This document shows positions 1 to 11,874 of a stretch of 64,000 bases of DNA, piece after piece; positions within the stretch are counted from its first letter, which is position 1, and the number at the start of each line of letters is the position of its first letter. The notes below the pieces were generated by a model, which saw only the letters and a program-made list of their open reading frames with translations, did not search any database and was not told the origin of the DNA. Where the stretch lies: assembly GCF_036588685.1 (NCBI RefSeq), contig NC_086378.1, positions 32,155,578 through 32,219,577 of the forward strand. The letters are read 5' to 3'. The position numbers and the translations under genes were made by a program. The DNA comes from Mytilus trossulus (lineage: Eukaryota > Mollusca > Bivalvia > Mytilida > Mytilidae).

Positions 1-720
1 TCACTGAACTATTAACACCGATAAAACTCCAGTAGTTCATATTTTTTTCCTGGATTGTATGTAATCGTTGCTGAATGCCGGAACTTCTCGTCTTCGTGCT
101 GAAAGACGAGAAGAAATTCTAAAACAGGAAATTTTTGTCACTGAACAATAAACACAAATCCACCTCCATCAATCCATTTTTGTCCTTATATGCATGTAAT
201 AGTTGTCACTGAACCGTTTAAACAATTCCATCTCGATCTAGTCATATTCGTCTTTAATATACATGTAAAAGTTGTCGCTGAACCGTTTTCACAAGTCCTT
301 CTCCTTATACTTATGTTCGTCCTGATATGTATTCGAAAAGTCGTCACTGAACCGTGAACACAAGTCCGTCTCCATCCATCCATATTCGTCCTGATATGCA
401 TGAAATAGTTGTCACTAAACCGTTAACACAAGTCCGATTCCATCCATCCATATTTGTCCTGATATGTATGTAATAGTAATCACCGAACCTTTAAAACAAG
501 TCCGTCTCCATCCATCCATATTCGTCTTGATATGCATGTAATAGTTGTCACCGAACCGTTAACACAAGTCCGTCTCCATCGGTCCATATTCGTCCTGATA
601 TGCATGTAATAGTTGTCACTTAACCGTTAACACAAGTCCGTCTCCATCCATCCATATTTGTCCTGATATGAATGTAACAGTTGTCACTGAACCGTTGAAA
701 CCAGTCATTTTCACTGGACG
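1..720. repeat. 68-bp satellite, block 1
   Basis: Tandem units of about 68 bp, each containing the phrases GTTGTCACTGAACCGTTAA, CCATCCATATTCGTCCTGAT and ATGCATGTAATAG. The first 180 bp are more diverged and include an unrelated patch at about 40-130; units from about 190 on are regular. The block probably continues to the left of the window. Open reading frames here on the minus strand are repeats of the unit and are not genes. Confidence 0.9.
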
Positions 721-965
721 CCCGAATTGTTAAAAAATCATATAAAGGAAATTTAGTAATTTGTGACACCTAAATAATCTTTTAGTCAATTATAACTAGG
801 TCAGTCTTCTAAATTTAGAAACAGTCACATAAGACTACCGGTAAAGTAATAGCATATCGCATTATATGTTGTATCATAGCAAACTTTTGCAAAAAGACAT
901 GTTTTCAACATAAGTGCCCTTGAATCTTTTTCTTTTGTCCTATCGCACTTTATAAAACAAACAAC

Positions 966-1320
966 CGTCGTACTTTAGCGTGAGACACCATCATACTTTA
1001 GCGTGAGACACCATCATACTTTAGCGTGAGACACCATCGTACTTTAGCGTGAGACACCATCGTCCTTTAGCGTGAGACACCATCGTACTTTAGCGTGAGA
1101 CACCATCGTACTTTAGCGTGATACACCATCATACTTTAGCGTGAGACACCATCGTACTTTAGCGTGATACACCATCATACTTTAGCGTGAGACGCCATCA
1201 TACTTTAGTCTGAGAAACCATCATACTTTAGCGTGAGACACTATTGTACTTTAGCGTGAGACACCATCGTACTTTAGCTTAGACCATCGCACTTTAGCAT
1301 TCACTAAAGTACGATGGTAT
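966..1320. repeat. 23-bp minisatellite (about 14 copies) with an inverted last unit
   Basis: The unit CGTACTTTAGCGTGAGACACCAT is repeated about 14 times with few changes, such as CGT/CAT at the unit start and GAGACAC/GATACAC. At about 1296-1325 a copy appears in the opposite orientation (CACTAAAGTACGATGGTATATC...), so the array ends in a fold-back. It separates satellite blocks 1 and 2. Confidence 0.9.
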
Positions 1321-1579
1321 ATCACGCTAGAGTGCAATGGACCAAACTGGTAAGATTCGGTGAATTAAAACATCGAGGTTTAAAACAACTAGTCTTTTTG
1401 CAGAATCTTAGACCATCGCACTTTAGTCTTTTTGTATGTTATAACATATGTGATAGGCTTTGTACTTTACCGTTAGGCTTAAGTGATGGTTTCTAAATTA
1501 AGAAGACCAACCACGCAATAATTGCTAAAAAGGTAATTTATGTTTCGCAAAATACTATATTTCATGTAAAATGAATATT

Positions 1580-2740
1580 CAACAGGCATGTAATAGCTCT
1601 TACTAGACCGTCACTGAACCGTTAATACCAGCCCGTCTCAATCTTTTCATATTTGGCATTGTGTGTATGCAATAGTTGTCACTAAACCGTTTACACCAGT
1701 TGATCTGAATTTACACATGTTCTTTTTGATATCAATAATATTGTTGTTACTGAACCTTTAATTCCAGTCCATCTCCATCTATAGATATTTCTCCTCACAT
1801 GTTTGTAATATTTGTCACTGGACCGTAAATACGAATCAATCTTCATTCATTTATATTCGTCCTTGTATGCATGTGATGTTGTCACTAAACCATTTTCACC
1901 AATCCATCCCAATCCATACATTTTTGTGTATTATTTGTCACTGAACCGTTAACGCCAGTTAATCTCAATCCATATATAATCGTCCTGATATGTATGTAAT
2001 AGTTGTCACTGAACCGTTAACACAAGTCTATCTCAATTTATTTATATTTGTCCTGATATGCATGTTATTGTTGTCATGGAATCGTTAACACCCGAAAATC
2101 TCCATGCATGCATAATCGTTCTGATATTCATTTAATAGTTGTCATCAAACTGCAAACACCTGTCCATCTCTTTCCATTTATATTCGTCCTGATATGCATG
2201 TTATAGTTGGCACTGTACTGTTATCACTAGTCAATCTCCATCCATCTATCTACGTCCTGGTATGCATGTAATAGTAATCACTGAACCATTACCACCAGCA
2301 TATCCCCAGTCATCCATAGTATATGTATGTAATAGTTGTCATTGAGCCATATATACCAATCAATCTCCAACCATCCATATTCGTCATGACAATAATGGCT
2401 ATGTACGTAATAGGTTACTTGACCGTTTATACCAGTCCATCTCAAGCCATCCATCTTCGACCTTAAATGCATGTTATAGTGGCCACTGAACCATTTATAC
2501 CAGCCAATCTCCAACCATCAAACACACCAATCCATTCATTTTCCTCCTAGTATGCATGAAATAGTTGTCACTGAACCATTAACACCAGGCCATCTCCTTT
2601 CGTAGATATTTGTCTTGATATGCATGTCATACTTGTCACTGAACCGTTAATGCCATTCTTTCTCCATTCTTTCGCATTCCTCTTGAAAGGCATGTAATAG
2701 TTGTCACTGAACCGTTAACACAAGTTGATATATTTTTTTA
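1580..2740. repeat. 68-bp satellite, block 2 (diverged)
   Basis: Same unit as block 1, recognisable by GTCACTGAACCGTTAA and CGTCCTGATATGCATG, but individual units differ much more from each other, as expected for the older edge of an array. No gene is visible between 720 and 2740 apart from the minisatellite. Confidence 0.85.
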
Positions 2741-2816
2741 ACCATATTCGATCTGATATTTTACAAATATAGCCTTTGCATGAGGTCGAGACAATGATAT
2801 AATATTGACCTGAAAG

Positions 2817-2857
2817 AAGTATATTGACTGAGGACGAAGTCCTAGGTCGATATACTT
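2817..2857. repeat. Hairpin-forming insertion in the satellite
   Basis: An inverted repeat of about 19-bp arms (AAGTATATTGACTGAGGAC / GTCCTAGGTCGATATACTT) around a GAA loop. It lies in a non-satellite segment (about 2735-2885) that breaks the array between blocks 2 and 3, so it is probably part of a small palindromic mobile element. Confidence 0.7.
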
Positions 2858-2884
2858 TTTTGGGTGATATATCCTGTATTGGTC

Positions 2885-4740
2885 CATCTCTATCAATTCA
2901 TATTCGTCCTGATATGTAAGTAATAGTTGTCACTGAACTGTGAATGCCAGTTCCTCTCCACACAGTCATATTCGTCCTGATATGCATGTAATAGTTGTCA
3001 CTGAACTGTTAATGCCAGTCCCTCTCAACCCACTCATGTTCGTCCTGATATGCAAGTAATAGTTGTCACTGAACTGCTAATGCAAGTCCCTCTCGACACA
3101 TTCATGTTCGTCCTGATATGCAAGTAATAGTTGTCATTGAACCGTTAATGCCAGCCCCTCTCCACACAGTCATATTCGTCCTGATATGCAATTATAGTTG
3201 TCACTGAATCGTAAATGCCAGCCCCTCTCAACACAGTCATATTCGTCCTGATATTCAAGTAATAGTTGTCACTGAACTGTTAATGCCAGCCCCTCTCCAA
3301 AGTCATATTCGTCCTGATATGTTAGTAATAGTTGTCACTGAACTGTTAATGCCAGTCCCTCTCCACACAGTCATATTCGTCCTGATGTGCAATTATAGTT
3401 GTCACTGAACCGTTAATGCCAGATCCTCTCCACACAGTCATATTCGTCCTGATGTGCAATTATAGTTGTCACTGAACTGTTAATGCCAGCCCCTCTCCAC
3501 ACAGTCATATTCGTCCTTATATGCAAGTTATAGTTGTCACTGAACCGTTAATGCCAGATCCTCTCCACACAGTCATATTCGTCCTGATATGCAAGTAATA
3601 GTTGTCACTGAACCGTTAATGCCAGACCCTCTCCACACAGTCATATTTGGCCTGATATGCAAGTAATAGTTGTCACTGAACTGTTAATGCCAGCCCTCTC
3701 CAAAGTCATATTCGTCCTGATATGCAATTATAGTTGTCACTGAACCGTTAATGCCAGATCCTCTCCACACAGTCATATTCGTCCTGATATGCAATTATAG
3801 TTGTCACTGAAACGTTAATGCCAGCCCCTCTCCACACAGTCATATTCGTCCTTATATGCAAGTTATAGTTGTCACTGAACTGTTAATGCCAGCCCCTCTC
3901 CACACAGTCATATTCGTCCTCATATGCAAGTTATAGTTGTCACTGAACTGTTAATGCCAGTCCCTCTCCACACAGTCATATTCGTCCTGATATGCAAGTA
4001 ATAGTTGTCACTGAACAGTTAATGCCAGCCCCTCTCCACACAGTCATGTTCGTCCTGATATGCAAGTAATAGTTGTCACTGAACCGTTAATGCCAGTCCC
4101 TCTCAACACACTCATGTTCGTCCTGATATGCAATTAATAGTTGTCACTGAACTGTTAATGCCAGCCCCTCTCAACACACCCATGTTCGTCCTGATATGCA
4201 AGTTATACATGTAGTTGTCACTAAACTGTTGATACCAGTCCCACTCCACACAGTCATGTTCGTCTTAGTCCCTCTCAGCACACTCATGTTCGTCCTGATA
4301 GGTAAGGATTAGTTGTCACTGAAATGTAAATGCCAGTCCCTCTCAACACACTTATGTTCGTCCTGATATGCAAGTAATAGTTGTCACTAACTGTTAATGT
4401 CAGCCCCTCTCAACACACTCATGTTCGTCCTGATATGCAAGTAATAGTTGTCACTGAACTGTTAATGCAAGCCCCTCTCAACACACTCATGTTTGTCCTG
4501 ATATGCAAGTAATAGTTGTCACTGAACTGTTAACAAAAGTCCCTCTCCATTCAGTCATGTTCGTCCTGATATGCAAGTAATAGTTGTCACTGAACTGTTT
4601 ATGGCAGTACCTCTCAACACACTCATGTTCGTCCTAACTCATGTAATATTTATCATTGAACCATTAACACAAGTTCCATCTCCGTATACTCTTATTCGTC
4701 CTGATATTCATGTTATAGTTACCACTGAACCGTAAACATT
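2885..4740. repeat. 68-bp satellite, block 3 (homogenised variant)
   Basis: About 27 units of a distinct subfamily with CTGTTAATGCCAGCCCCTC, CACACAGTCATATTCGTCC and GATATGCAAGTAATAG. Units are far more alike than in block 2. Shorter variants (GCAATTATAG for GCAAGTAATAG; CTCCAAAGTC for CTCCACACAGTC at about 3295 and 3695) recur, hinting at a higher-order period near 400 bp. A short rearrangement is visible at about 4200-4290. Confidence 0.9.
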
Positions 4741-5463
4741 AGTTCATCTCTATATTATCAGAGTTGTTATTCTTATTATGTATTATTTGAGTTGGTTTTA
4801 TTTAAGCGTTGGCAGTTATTAAAGGCGTGCTTGTATTTTTTTAAACTTAGTAATAGAATTTCTAGATAACTTAATACGTCTCAGCTCGAGTGTTTAATAA
4901 GACAAAAATACCAGAATAAAACCTATAGGCGATTCGCATTTTTAATATTATATAAGTACGTAAGATGAAAGGCACAAAGCAACATTATAATATTTATTTT
5001 TTTCTGTTTGTATCTTAAGGGTTTACAAATGGTAATTAGTTGAAATGTTCTTTACATTTTATTGCATGTTTACATTTACCTCTATATTAACATACAATCT
5101 GTTTTGTTGTCTAATACCGCCTTAAATGAACACTGCAGTAAAACAAAGAAAAGTCCCTGATAGGGATCTAATTTTAGGGGTAATCTTTGAACCGCACACT
5201 GATGTCACCTGATTAAGACGTGGAGTAAAAATTTAATCAGTTTGTTCATCAATATAACGGTCTTTCCTAGAGGTTTATGTCAGTTTTAAAACAAAAGATG
5301 ATATTTAGTTTTTATAATGCGTAGGATAAAAATACCTAATTTGTTAACAGCTGGTTTTGGCAGTGAGCAATATATGCATGCAGGTGGGTCCGAAGACAAC
5401 ATCCGATCGAAGATTGTGCTTTATCTCTCTTTTTTATAAATTCAAAAAGCTAGTACAGATCCA

Positions 5464-5744
5464 TTAAGGTGGTACCTAACTCTTGAACTAAAATTGATTT
5501 GGGTCTTTTAATTTTCTTTAAATTTTGACAAAGTATTTACTTTGACCCTTTGACAAAAATATAAAAATGTGAACAAATTTGAACCAACCGTTTTATCAGA
5601 AATATTACACTGGTTATATAGCAGTTTGACAAACACTAATTTTGATCATTGAGAAGCTTAATATTACCTTAACAACACAATGTAATTAAAACGTTTAGCT
5701 GATTTTACAGAGTTGTCTCCCTGTAGTGTTAGGTACCGCCTTAA
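5464..5744. mobile_element. MITE with TTAA at both ends
   Basis: Terminal inverted repeats AAGGTGGTACCTAAC and GTTAGGTACCGCCTT enclose about 280 bp of AT-rich non-coding DNA, and TTAA lies at each outer edge (5464-5467 and 5741-5744). TTAA target duplication is characteristic of piggyBac-type transposases, so a non-autonomous piggyBac-like element is the best guess. Confidence 0.65.
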
Positions 5745-8630
5745 ATCAGGAAGCTGTGTATGCTTCAAATATGAAATATTTTATTAATACAAAATAGGCG
5801 AAAGATATTAAAGGAATATCAAAAACCCACAAGTCGAAGAAAATCTCACAACGTTATGGTGAAAACCGACGAAACCTAATGAAGAAAAATTCACAAAACA
5901 ATACACATAAAGCTAAATATTAACATTAACATTAACCCCACCAACCAACATCCGGGGTGCTGCGGAAGGGTAAGCAGTTCTTACTCCACATGCGACATCC
6001 ACGCGTTTTTACTATTTCATGATAGATAGTATTAACTTAGAAATTTTATGAACGAGCAAATACAGAAAGAAAAAAAAAACAAAATCAATCTGCAGTCCAA
6101 TATTTATACGTTTAAGAAACAAAGGATTGTAGAATTGTTTTATTGCCAATCATATCCCATCATACTGTTTTATTCAAAAGTCGACGAAATACAAATATTT
6201 CAAAGGCCGAGTTTTGAAAGATGTTAATTAAGAAATAATTCATGGAAGCCATAGATTTGTTGGAAATTTACACATGGCCTGGGCCGTGATATTCGAATTT
6301 TATCCTGAGCGATAGCTACCGTCAAATCCAAAATTTACATTTCGTTACGAAGGAGATGCCATGTCGACTCGCTGAAATCAAATGCAATAGAATAGAAAAC
6401 AAAACAAAACCTACCTCATAATTCCATTTTGATATAATGTTATACGAACTTCGATGGTTACAAAAAAAGGTTATATTTTTGTGGCATTGACTAATTAAAA
6501 TATTGATTTTATACCACAACTTAAATTGGTATATTAATAGCTTTTAAAATCGTAACATGAATATCGGGCTTATTTTCATCCCTTAATGAACCCATGATAG
6601 TAGAGAAAGTGTTCCATGATGAAATTGACATTGCACTAAATATAGCTGTGTTACTATATGTAGGAAATAAACAAAACTAGTTGCAATATATTAATTCTTT
6701 TTATCATGCATCCGAATAAGAATAAAAGTTCTCTTGTCTTTTGTCATCTTTAATTACAGATGGTTGAGGGATGGTTACATACCTAGCCACGACCTGGCTG
6801 TGTTTTTGTTTGATGTAATATCTACCTTTTTCAACTGATTGTATAGTGTGGACTTGTTTTGTGCTGGTACCACTGACCCACTGACCCCACAAATTTCTGT
6901 ATGTGCCTGTTCCAAGTCAGGATCATGTATTTCAGTTGTCGTTGATTCTCACACAATCTTATCATTTAATAAAAGTTTTCCTGTTTTGATAATTGATTGT
7001 TTGATAAATCTCATTGCTGTATTTTCTGCAACTCATATAAAGCCTTTTTCTCCAATGAGAAAAGTAAATATGCTAGATACACTTACTGGAGGTGTAATAA
7101 GATAATTAAAGCCATAAACTTTCCCCATGACAACAGGTGTGTATGTTTCGGAAATATATTCTAATGACGCATTGTAGGTATTCCTATGGGTACAGCTAGA
7201 TTGGTACTTACATTTATCTTATTTCAGATCTTTTCAATTTCAATGAGTTTTATGATAATCATATTGCGTTTATAGAATCACTGGAGATTGTATATCTGTC
7301 TTCAAGATTTATCTGAAGTCGACCTAGGACAAAGGGATGTTGACATTTCTACTAATATTGGTATATACTTCTAATAAGGGACGACATCAAAAGATCAATG
7401 TAAGAAAACTAAATTCAAATAGTTTGGGGGAGGGGGTTAAAGTTGCTGTATTTTTTGTTTATCTGACATCGAATTTACATATATCCATATAGGTTGATAA
7501 TTTGTTTTCAAATTAAGTAAGGGGGAGGTCAGTGAAAAACTATGTGAATTAATTTTTTTTATCCTTCATTGAACATTGATGTCTTCCCAATATGTATGAA
7601 ATATTTAGAAAAACAAACAAACATATCACATCAGCGACTCATTTCACAAGAAAAACGTTCGATGTAAAACAAATCTTTTAAGTCATAAACAGTATAAACG
7701 TGTATCTTACGAATATTTTTAATCGAAAACGGTCGCTAGGTCTTTAACAAAGAAGAACAACGACATGTTCAGGGAATTATTATGTGCATTAAACGTAGTG
7801 GAGAAAAATGTTTCCATAACTATATCCGAAATCTTTAAAGGTCTTAAAAATGTTTGCCACTGGACATTATGCATTTAACAGCCAACTAATTCTAAATCAT
7901 AACTGTAATCACCAGCCTTTAGTATTAGATATAATATTTATTTTAGGTTATTTCACCGATGGGTGAACAGTCAAACAGCAACAAGGCAGCCGATATTTTC
8001 CATTTTTCTAAGGGACATAACTCCAATCCATATTCAAACAGCGTCAATTTTCGAATTAATCCAAGATAATAGTCATGTCATAAACGCACTATTGAGTATA
8101 GTTTTTTTTTTATTTCATCTATTTAATTATTTATTTTTTTCTTGGGGAGGGGGGGGGGGTCCTAGGGCTTACTCCCAAAATATATTCAATCGGCGATGAT
8201 TTTCGTATGTATTCTATATATTTCTGATTCAAAATATTGGCATAAATTTTATCAAAATCTAATGACAAATGTAGGTACACTATTAGTGCTAACAATGTTG
8301 ATTTTTAATTCTTTTACATAAATAAGGAAATCAAAGTACTGAAGTACTGAACATCGGAAGACGGCAAATTCTTGTGGATGGTCAAAAGCACTTGTCATAG
8401 AAAAAGATCACATCTCTTTACCGTGAAACTGAGGTTTATGTACATAAATATCTCGATGTAAATAAATGACAAAAAAAGAATAAACATCAGTGTTATTTAA
8501 ATGTATCTTCGACATAGATTTAAATAAATCTTAAAAAAACGGCACCTTCTAGACTTGAAGGCCACAACAAACCAAGTTTAATTATAAACATTAAATTTAT
8601 TTCTTTAAAGCATTAATTCGCAATCATGTT
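5745..8630. other. Gene-free intergenic stretch
   Basis: No supported gene. It contains a fragment of the 'M' dispersed repeat (about 6890-6965, similar to 25382-25610), poly-T and poly-G tracts at 8101-8160, and a very weak PLE trace at about 7170-7200, where a plus-strand frame reads VGIPMGT (the PLE reverse transcriptase motif) before the similarity is lost. The short ORFs here have no domain or splice context. Confidence 0.5.
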
Positions 8631-8635
8631 ACACA

Positions 8636-8641
8636 TTTATT
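8636..8641 (-). terminator. Poly(A) signal of the Irx-class gene
   Basis: AATAAA on the minus strand, 90 nt downstream of the stop codon at 8731-8733. It is the first good signal after the coding end. Confidence 0.5.
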
Positions 8642-8730
8642 AATAATCGAGACAGTCACTTTCACATATACACATAGCACTGATCAAAATAAAACAAGTA
8701 ATTTTCATTGTGTTCATTATGTTCTTTTGT

Positions 8731-11709
8731 TCATCCAATAATATTAGATATAGACCAGATTTTAGGCTTGCTGATAAGGGGAGGTAAGAACTTTGGTCTG
8801 TCAGGCATGCGCATATCTTTAATTCCACTGTCAAAACTGTTTGAAGCCGATGTACTACATGTATCATCATGTGATGTATCGCAGGTTTTCAATTCCTTTT
8901 CTTGAATACTATCGTTGTCCTCACTTTCATCAGAATTCCTGTCAGTATTGTTCGTTAATTCAGTCTTTTTGTCTTCTTTCGGATATTCTGGTAAATTGTT
9001 CATGTTGTGATCAATTGGTGTTGACGTAAGCGGCCGACTAGCATGAAATGAAAACGAGGCATAGCTGTAGATATCGTCTTTCGTCATGCCACTATATCCA
9101 GGAAGTTCTTGTTCTAATGTTGTATTTCCTGAAAAAAATAATGAATTATATTTATATATTTGTTAGATAAATTGTTCAACATCTTATAATTTTTATGTTA
9201 TAATAGACATAAGAAAATGTGATATGAATGACTGTGCAAATGAGATATTTCTTCATCCAAGTCATATTAATTTGTAAAAGTAAACCATATATAGGTCACA
9301 GTACACGGAGCCTTAGCTCACACCAAAAAGCAAGCTATATAAAGGGCCATAAGTGTAAAACCATTCAAACGGGAAAACAATGTAAAATAATTGGAACTTA
9401 ATAATTACAAAGAATAAAAGTATTGACAAAACAAATGAAGCTTACTTCAGACTAGTTAAACTAGGTATTCACTTGATTCTAAAAGTTGGTACTCTGAAGC
9501 TATGGAATTTCAGACCTTTTCGATTGCTTTTTTTCCCTTTTAAAATACACGACATAAGAATTATTGTATTTACCATTATTATTAAAATTTCTTTCTGATG
9601 TACCCATTGGCTCAGGTTTTGAGCTTTCTTCGTCATCACTTGACATACTGATGTTATCAAAACTGATATCTGATGAAAATTCTCCTTTGTGTTCTTTCTT
9701 GAGTCGCCTCCTTGCATTTGCAAACCATGTTGAAACTTGTGTGAGGGTCATGCGTGTGATAATTGCTAGCATAATCTTTTCTGCTTTGGTTGGATAAGGG
9801 TTTTTCTTGTGTTCTTTCAACCACGCCTTCAGAGCAGCAGTTGTTTCCCTTGTGGCATTTTTTCTTCTTCCGTTATTTGGGTCCATGCCAGTATGCCTGA
9901 AATATAGTTTGAAAATCAGCATATATGGCATACATGTTTTAAAGAAATGATCAGATTATTACATTTCAGATTTCGATAAAAAAAAAAAAAAGGTCCAACA
10001 CGCTCAGACAAAGTCGAATTCGACGGTTTTATAAAAAATTTTGCCAAGTAAAGCCGTTTCGTTATTGTTCCTGACAAATTTTCCAACGTTTCTTGGATTT
10101 CAAAGTTTTTGGGTGTTTACATTTCATGCTGGAGGCCAATTTTTTTTCGGGTTTGTTTTGATGTTTTTGTTTGCTCAACCCCTTTTCTATGATTTAATAA
10201 AGTTTTTTTTTATTTATTAATTCCATGAAGTGCCTAAATTAAACACGAGACATTTACAGTATCAATTGTTCAATTGAATACGTAATTTTGAACCAAAACA
10301 GCATGTTCTTGTCTCAGAACATGTGAGGTGTAAATTAACATACGAAACTGCAAATGTGAAAATGAAATTGAAGAATTGAATTGAAATTTATTTTTAAAGT
10401 AAATATTTAAGAAATATAATGTAATTGTCTATCATTTTTTTATACTTACATGTAACTATACATTTGTGATCTAAGTATATTGTCGATGTTATGGTGTGCT
10501 GGTGACAGTGTTTGAAATGGAGATCCAAACCCCATTGACGATAAACCAGGATTATCCCACCTCAGTGCAGGATTAGGATGCTGTTAATAAATAAATAACA
10601 CGATAAGTTGAAATGACTTTTTGCAATCATTTATTTTAAAATTTTTGTTTAATATTTATTACAGAATATCATAAACAATTAATGTAAGATTACAAATAAG
10701 GATCTAACTTCTTTTCGATACAGAAATCACAAAATATTCATTTTCAATGCTATTGTCAAACTGTTAATAAAAACTTTCGTAATTATTCAATATTTTTATT
10801 TATATTTTCAAACTTACTTCTCATGTTTGAACTTTGTTTCTAAGAAAATATGCGATGAAAAATATTAAAATAATGATGATAGAATAATTGTAATGGTGAT
10901 AAAATAATTGTAACCATGATAAAACTTACCATTGGACTCGAAACTGGAGACGGAATATCTCCATGGAGCGGTGTGTGGAAAAGTGCAGCGCTAAAGTTTG
11001 GTGGCATCGTCAGGTGACTTTGTGTTGTACTGGTCTGATAACAACGGCAGACAACTCTGTTTGTCAGAGGATCGGCTACCCGTGGACAAAACGGTTCTCC
11101 ACAAACCTAGAAAAAAGACTTGATATAGAATCATTTTCATAACAGCGTGGACAACCGCAATACTTATGTTGGCTATCTAAATAGGTTCTTTTCATCAAAT
11201 TATTATGCAAAAACAAAAGGTTACAGAGAAGTTGAAATCAACAAAATAAACTGTTAATTTCTGTGTCATTTGGTCTCTTGTGGAGAGTTGTCTCATTGGC
11301 AATCATACCATATCTTCTTTTTTTTATGTTTACATAGATTAAAAATAACATACACCCCTGCATGGATAATATTGATATCAACATTGTAGCAAACATAAAG
11401 AGAAAAACTTTAGGATCTGGCTAATTCTATATGGTAGAAATTGTATGTAAACTTGAAAGGGATTGATGTTTTACATAAATATATATATATATATTTTTTA
11501 ATTTAAAATTCTATCTTTTTTTTTAATTGTATTTCGAAATTACATATACAGGAAAGGAAATTAGAAAAAAAAACACAATTTTATGAAACAATGTTAAGAA
11601 TGACAAATATTATTCTTATATTTTTTCCATAATTTTTATATTTACTTACCAAATGATGTGATAAAATATTTGGTCCTGGATGGTCCGGACTTTCTTTATT
11701 GAAAGACAT
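8731..11709 (-). CDS. Iroquois-class TALE homeobox transcription factor
   Basis: Five coding exons: 11709-11650, 11106-10930, 10580-10450, 9896-9574 and 9128-8731, joined in phases 0, 0, 2 and 1 with GT-AG borders, giving 362 aa. Residues about 131-193 form a TALE homeodomain with the PYP insertion between helices 1 and 2 and W180-F181-A182-N183 in helix 3. [17 protein letters not shown] and [12 protein letters not shown] match the Iroquois class almost exactly. Exon 2 carries a cysteine motif (VCGEPFCP, then VVCRC) matching the N-terminal Irx motif. The last 12 residues, [12 protein letters not shown], match the Irx KPKIWSLA motif. Acidic Ser/Asp/Glu tracts follow the homeodomain. Expected role: nuclear DNA-binding regulator. 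It is shorter than typical Irx proteins, so it may be a lineage-specific Irx duplicate rather than the main orthologue. The start ATG at 11709 is the first after the predicted promoter. Confidence 0.93.
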
Positions 11710-11831
11710 TTCACAATATATCCAGTTACCCAAAAGATGTCTAAATTATATTTCTTTATGATAATGTATTCCCAGATGATCATCAAATCCAAAACAGAAA
11801 AAGCTAATGAAGTCTTAATAAAGATATCGTG

Positions 11832-11838
11832 TTTTATA
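11832..11838 (-). promoter_or_regulatory. TATA box / initiator of the Irx-class gene
   Basis: TATAAAA on the minus strand, with an initiator-like TCATTA whose A (11808) lies 30 nt downstream, which is standard core-promoter spacing. It would give a 5' UTR of about 99 nt before the ATG at 11709. Prediction only. Confidence 0.45.
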
Positions 11839-11854
11839 TCAGAATATTCATAAC

Positions 11855-11874
11855 GGTTAATTAACCAACACGTG
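11855..11874. promoter_or_regulatory. Palindromic homeodomain-type site plus E-box
   Basis: GGTTAATTAACC (11855-11866) is a perfect 12-bp palindrome with a TAATTA homeodomain core, followed two bases later by CACGTG (11869-11874). Both lie 17-36 bp upstream of the predicted TATA box of the Irx-class gene. The regulatory role is inferred from position. Confidence 0.35.

Noticed and set aside
186..401. Minus-strand ORF of 71 codons
   Set aside because: It is translated 68-bp satellite; the protein repeats with the DNA period.
2278..2514. Minus-strand ORF of 78 codons
   Set aside because: Also satellite-derived, no domain or codon bias.
1..4740. CRISPR-like regular spacing in the satellite
   Set aside because: Units are contiguous variants of one sequence with no unique spacers, and the DNA is eukaryotic.
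6704..6892. Minus-strand 62-codon ORF
   Set aside because: Coding-like at first sight but overlaps a dispersed-repeat fragment and has no splice or domain support.
9564..9797. Plus-strand ORF opposite the Irx homeobox exon
   Set aside because: Antisense shadow of the conserved exon.
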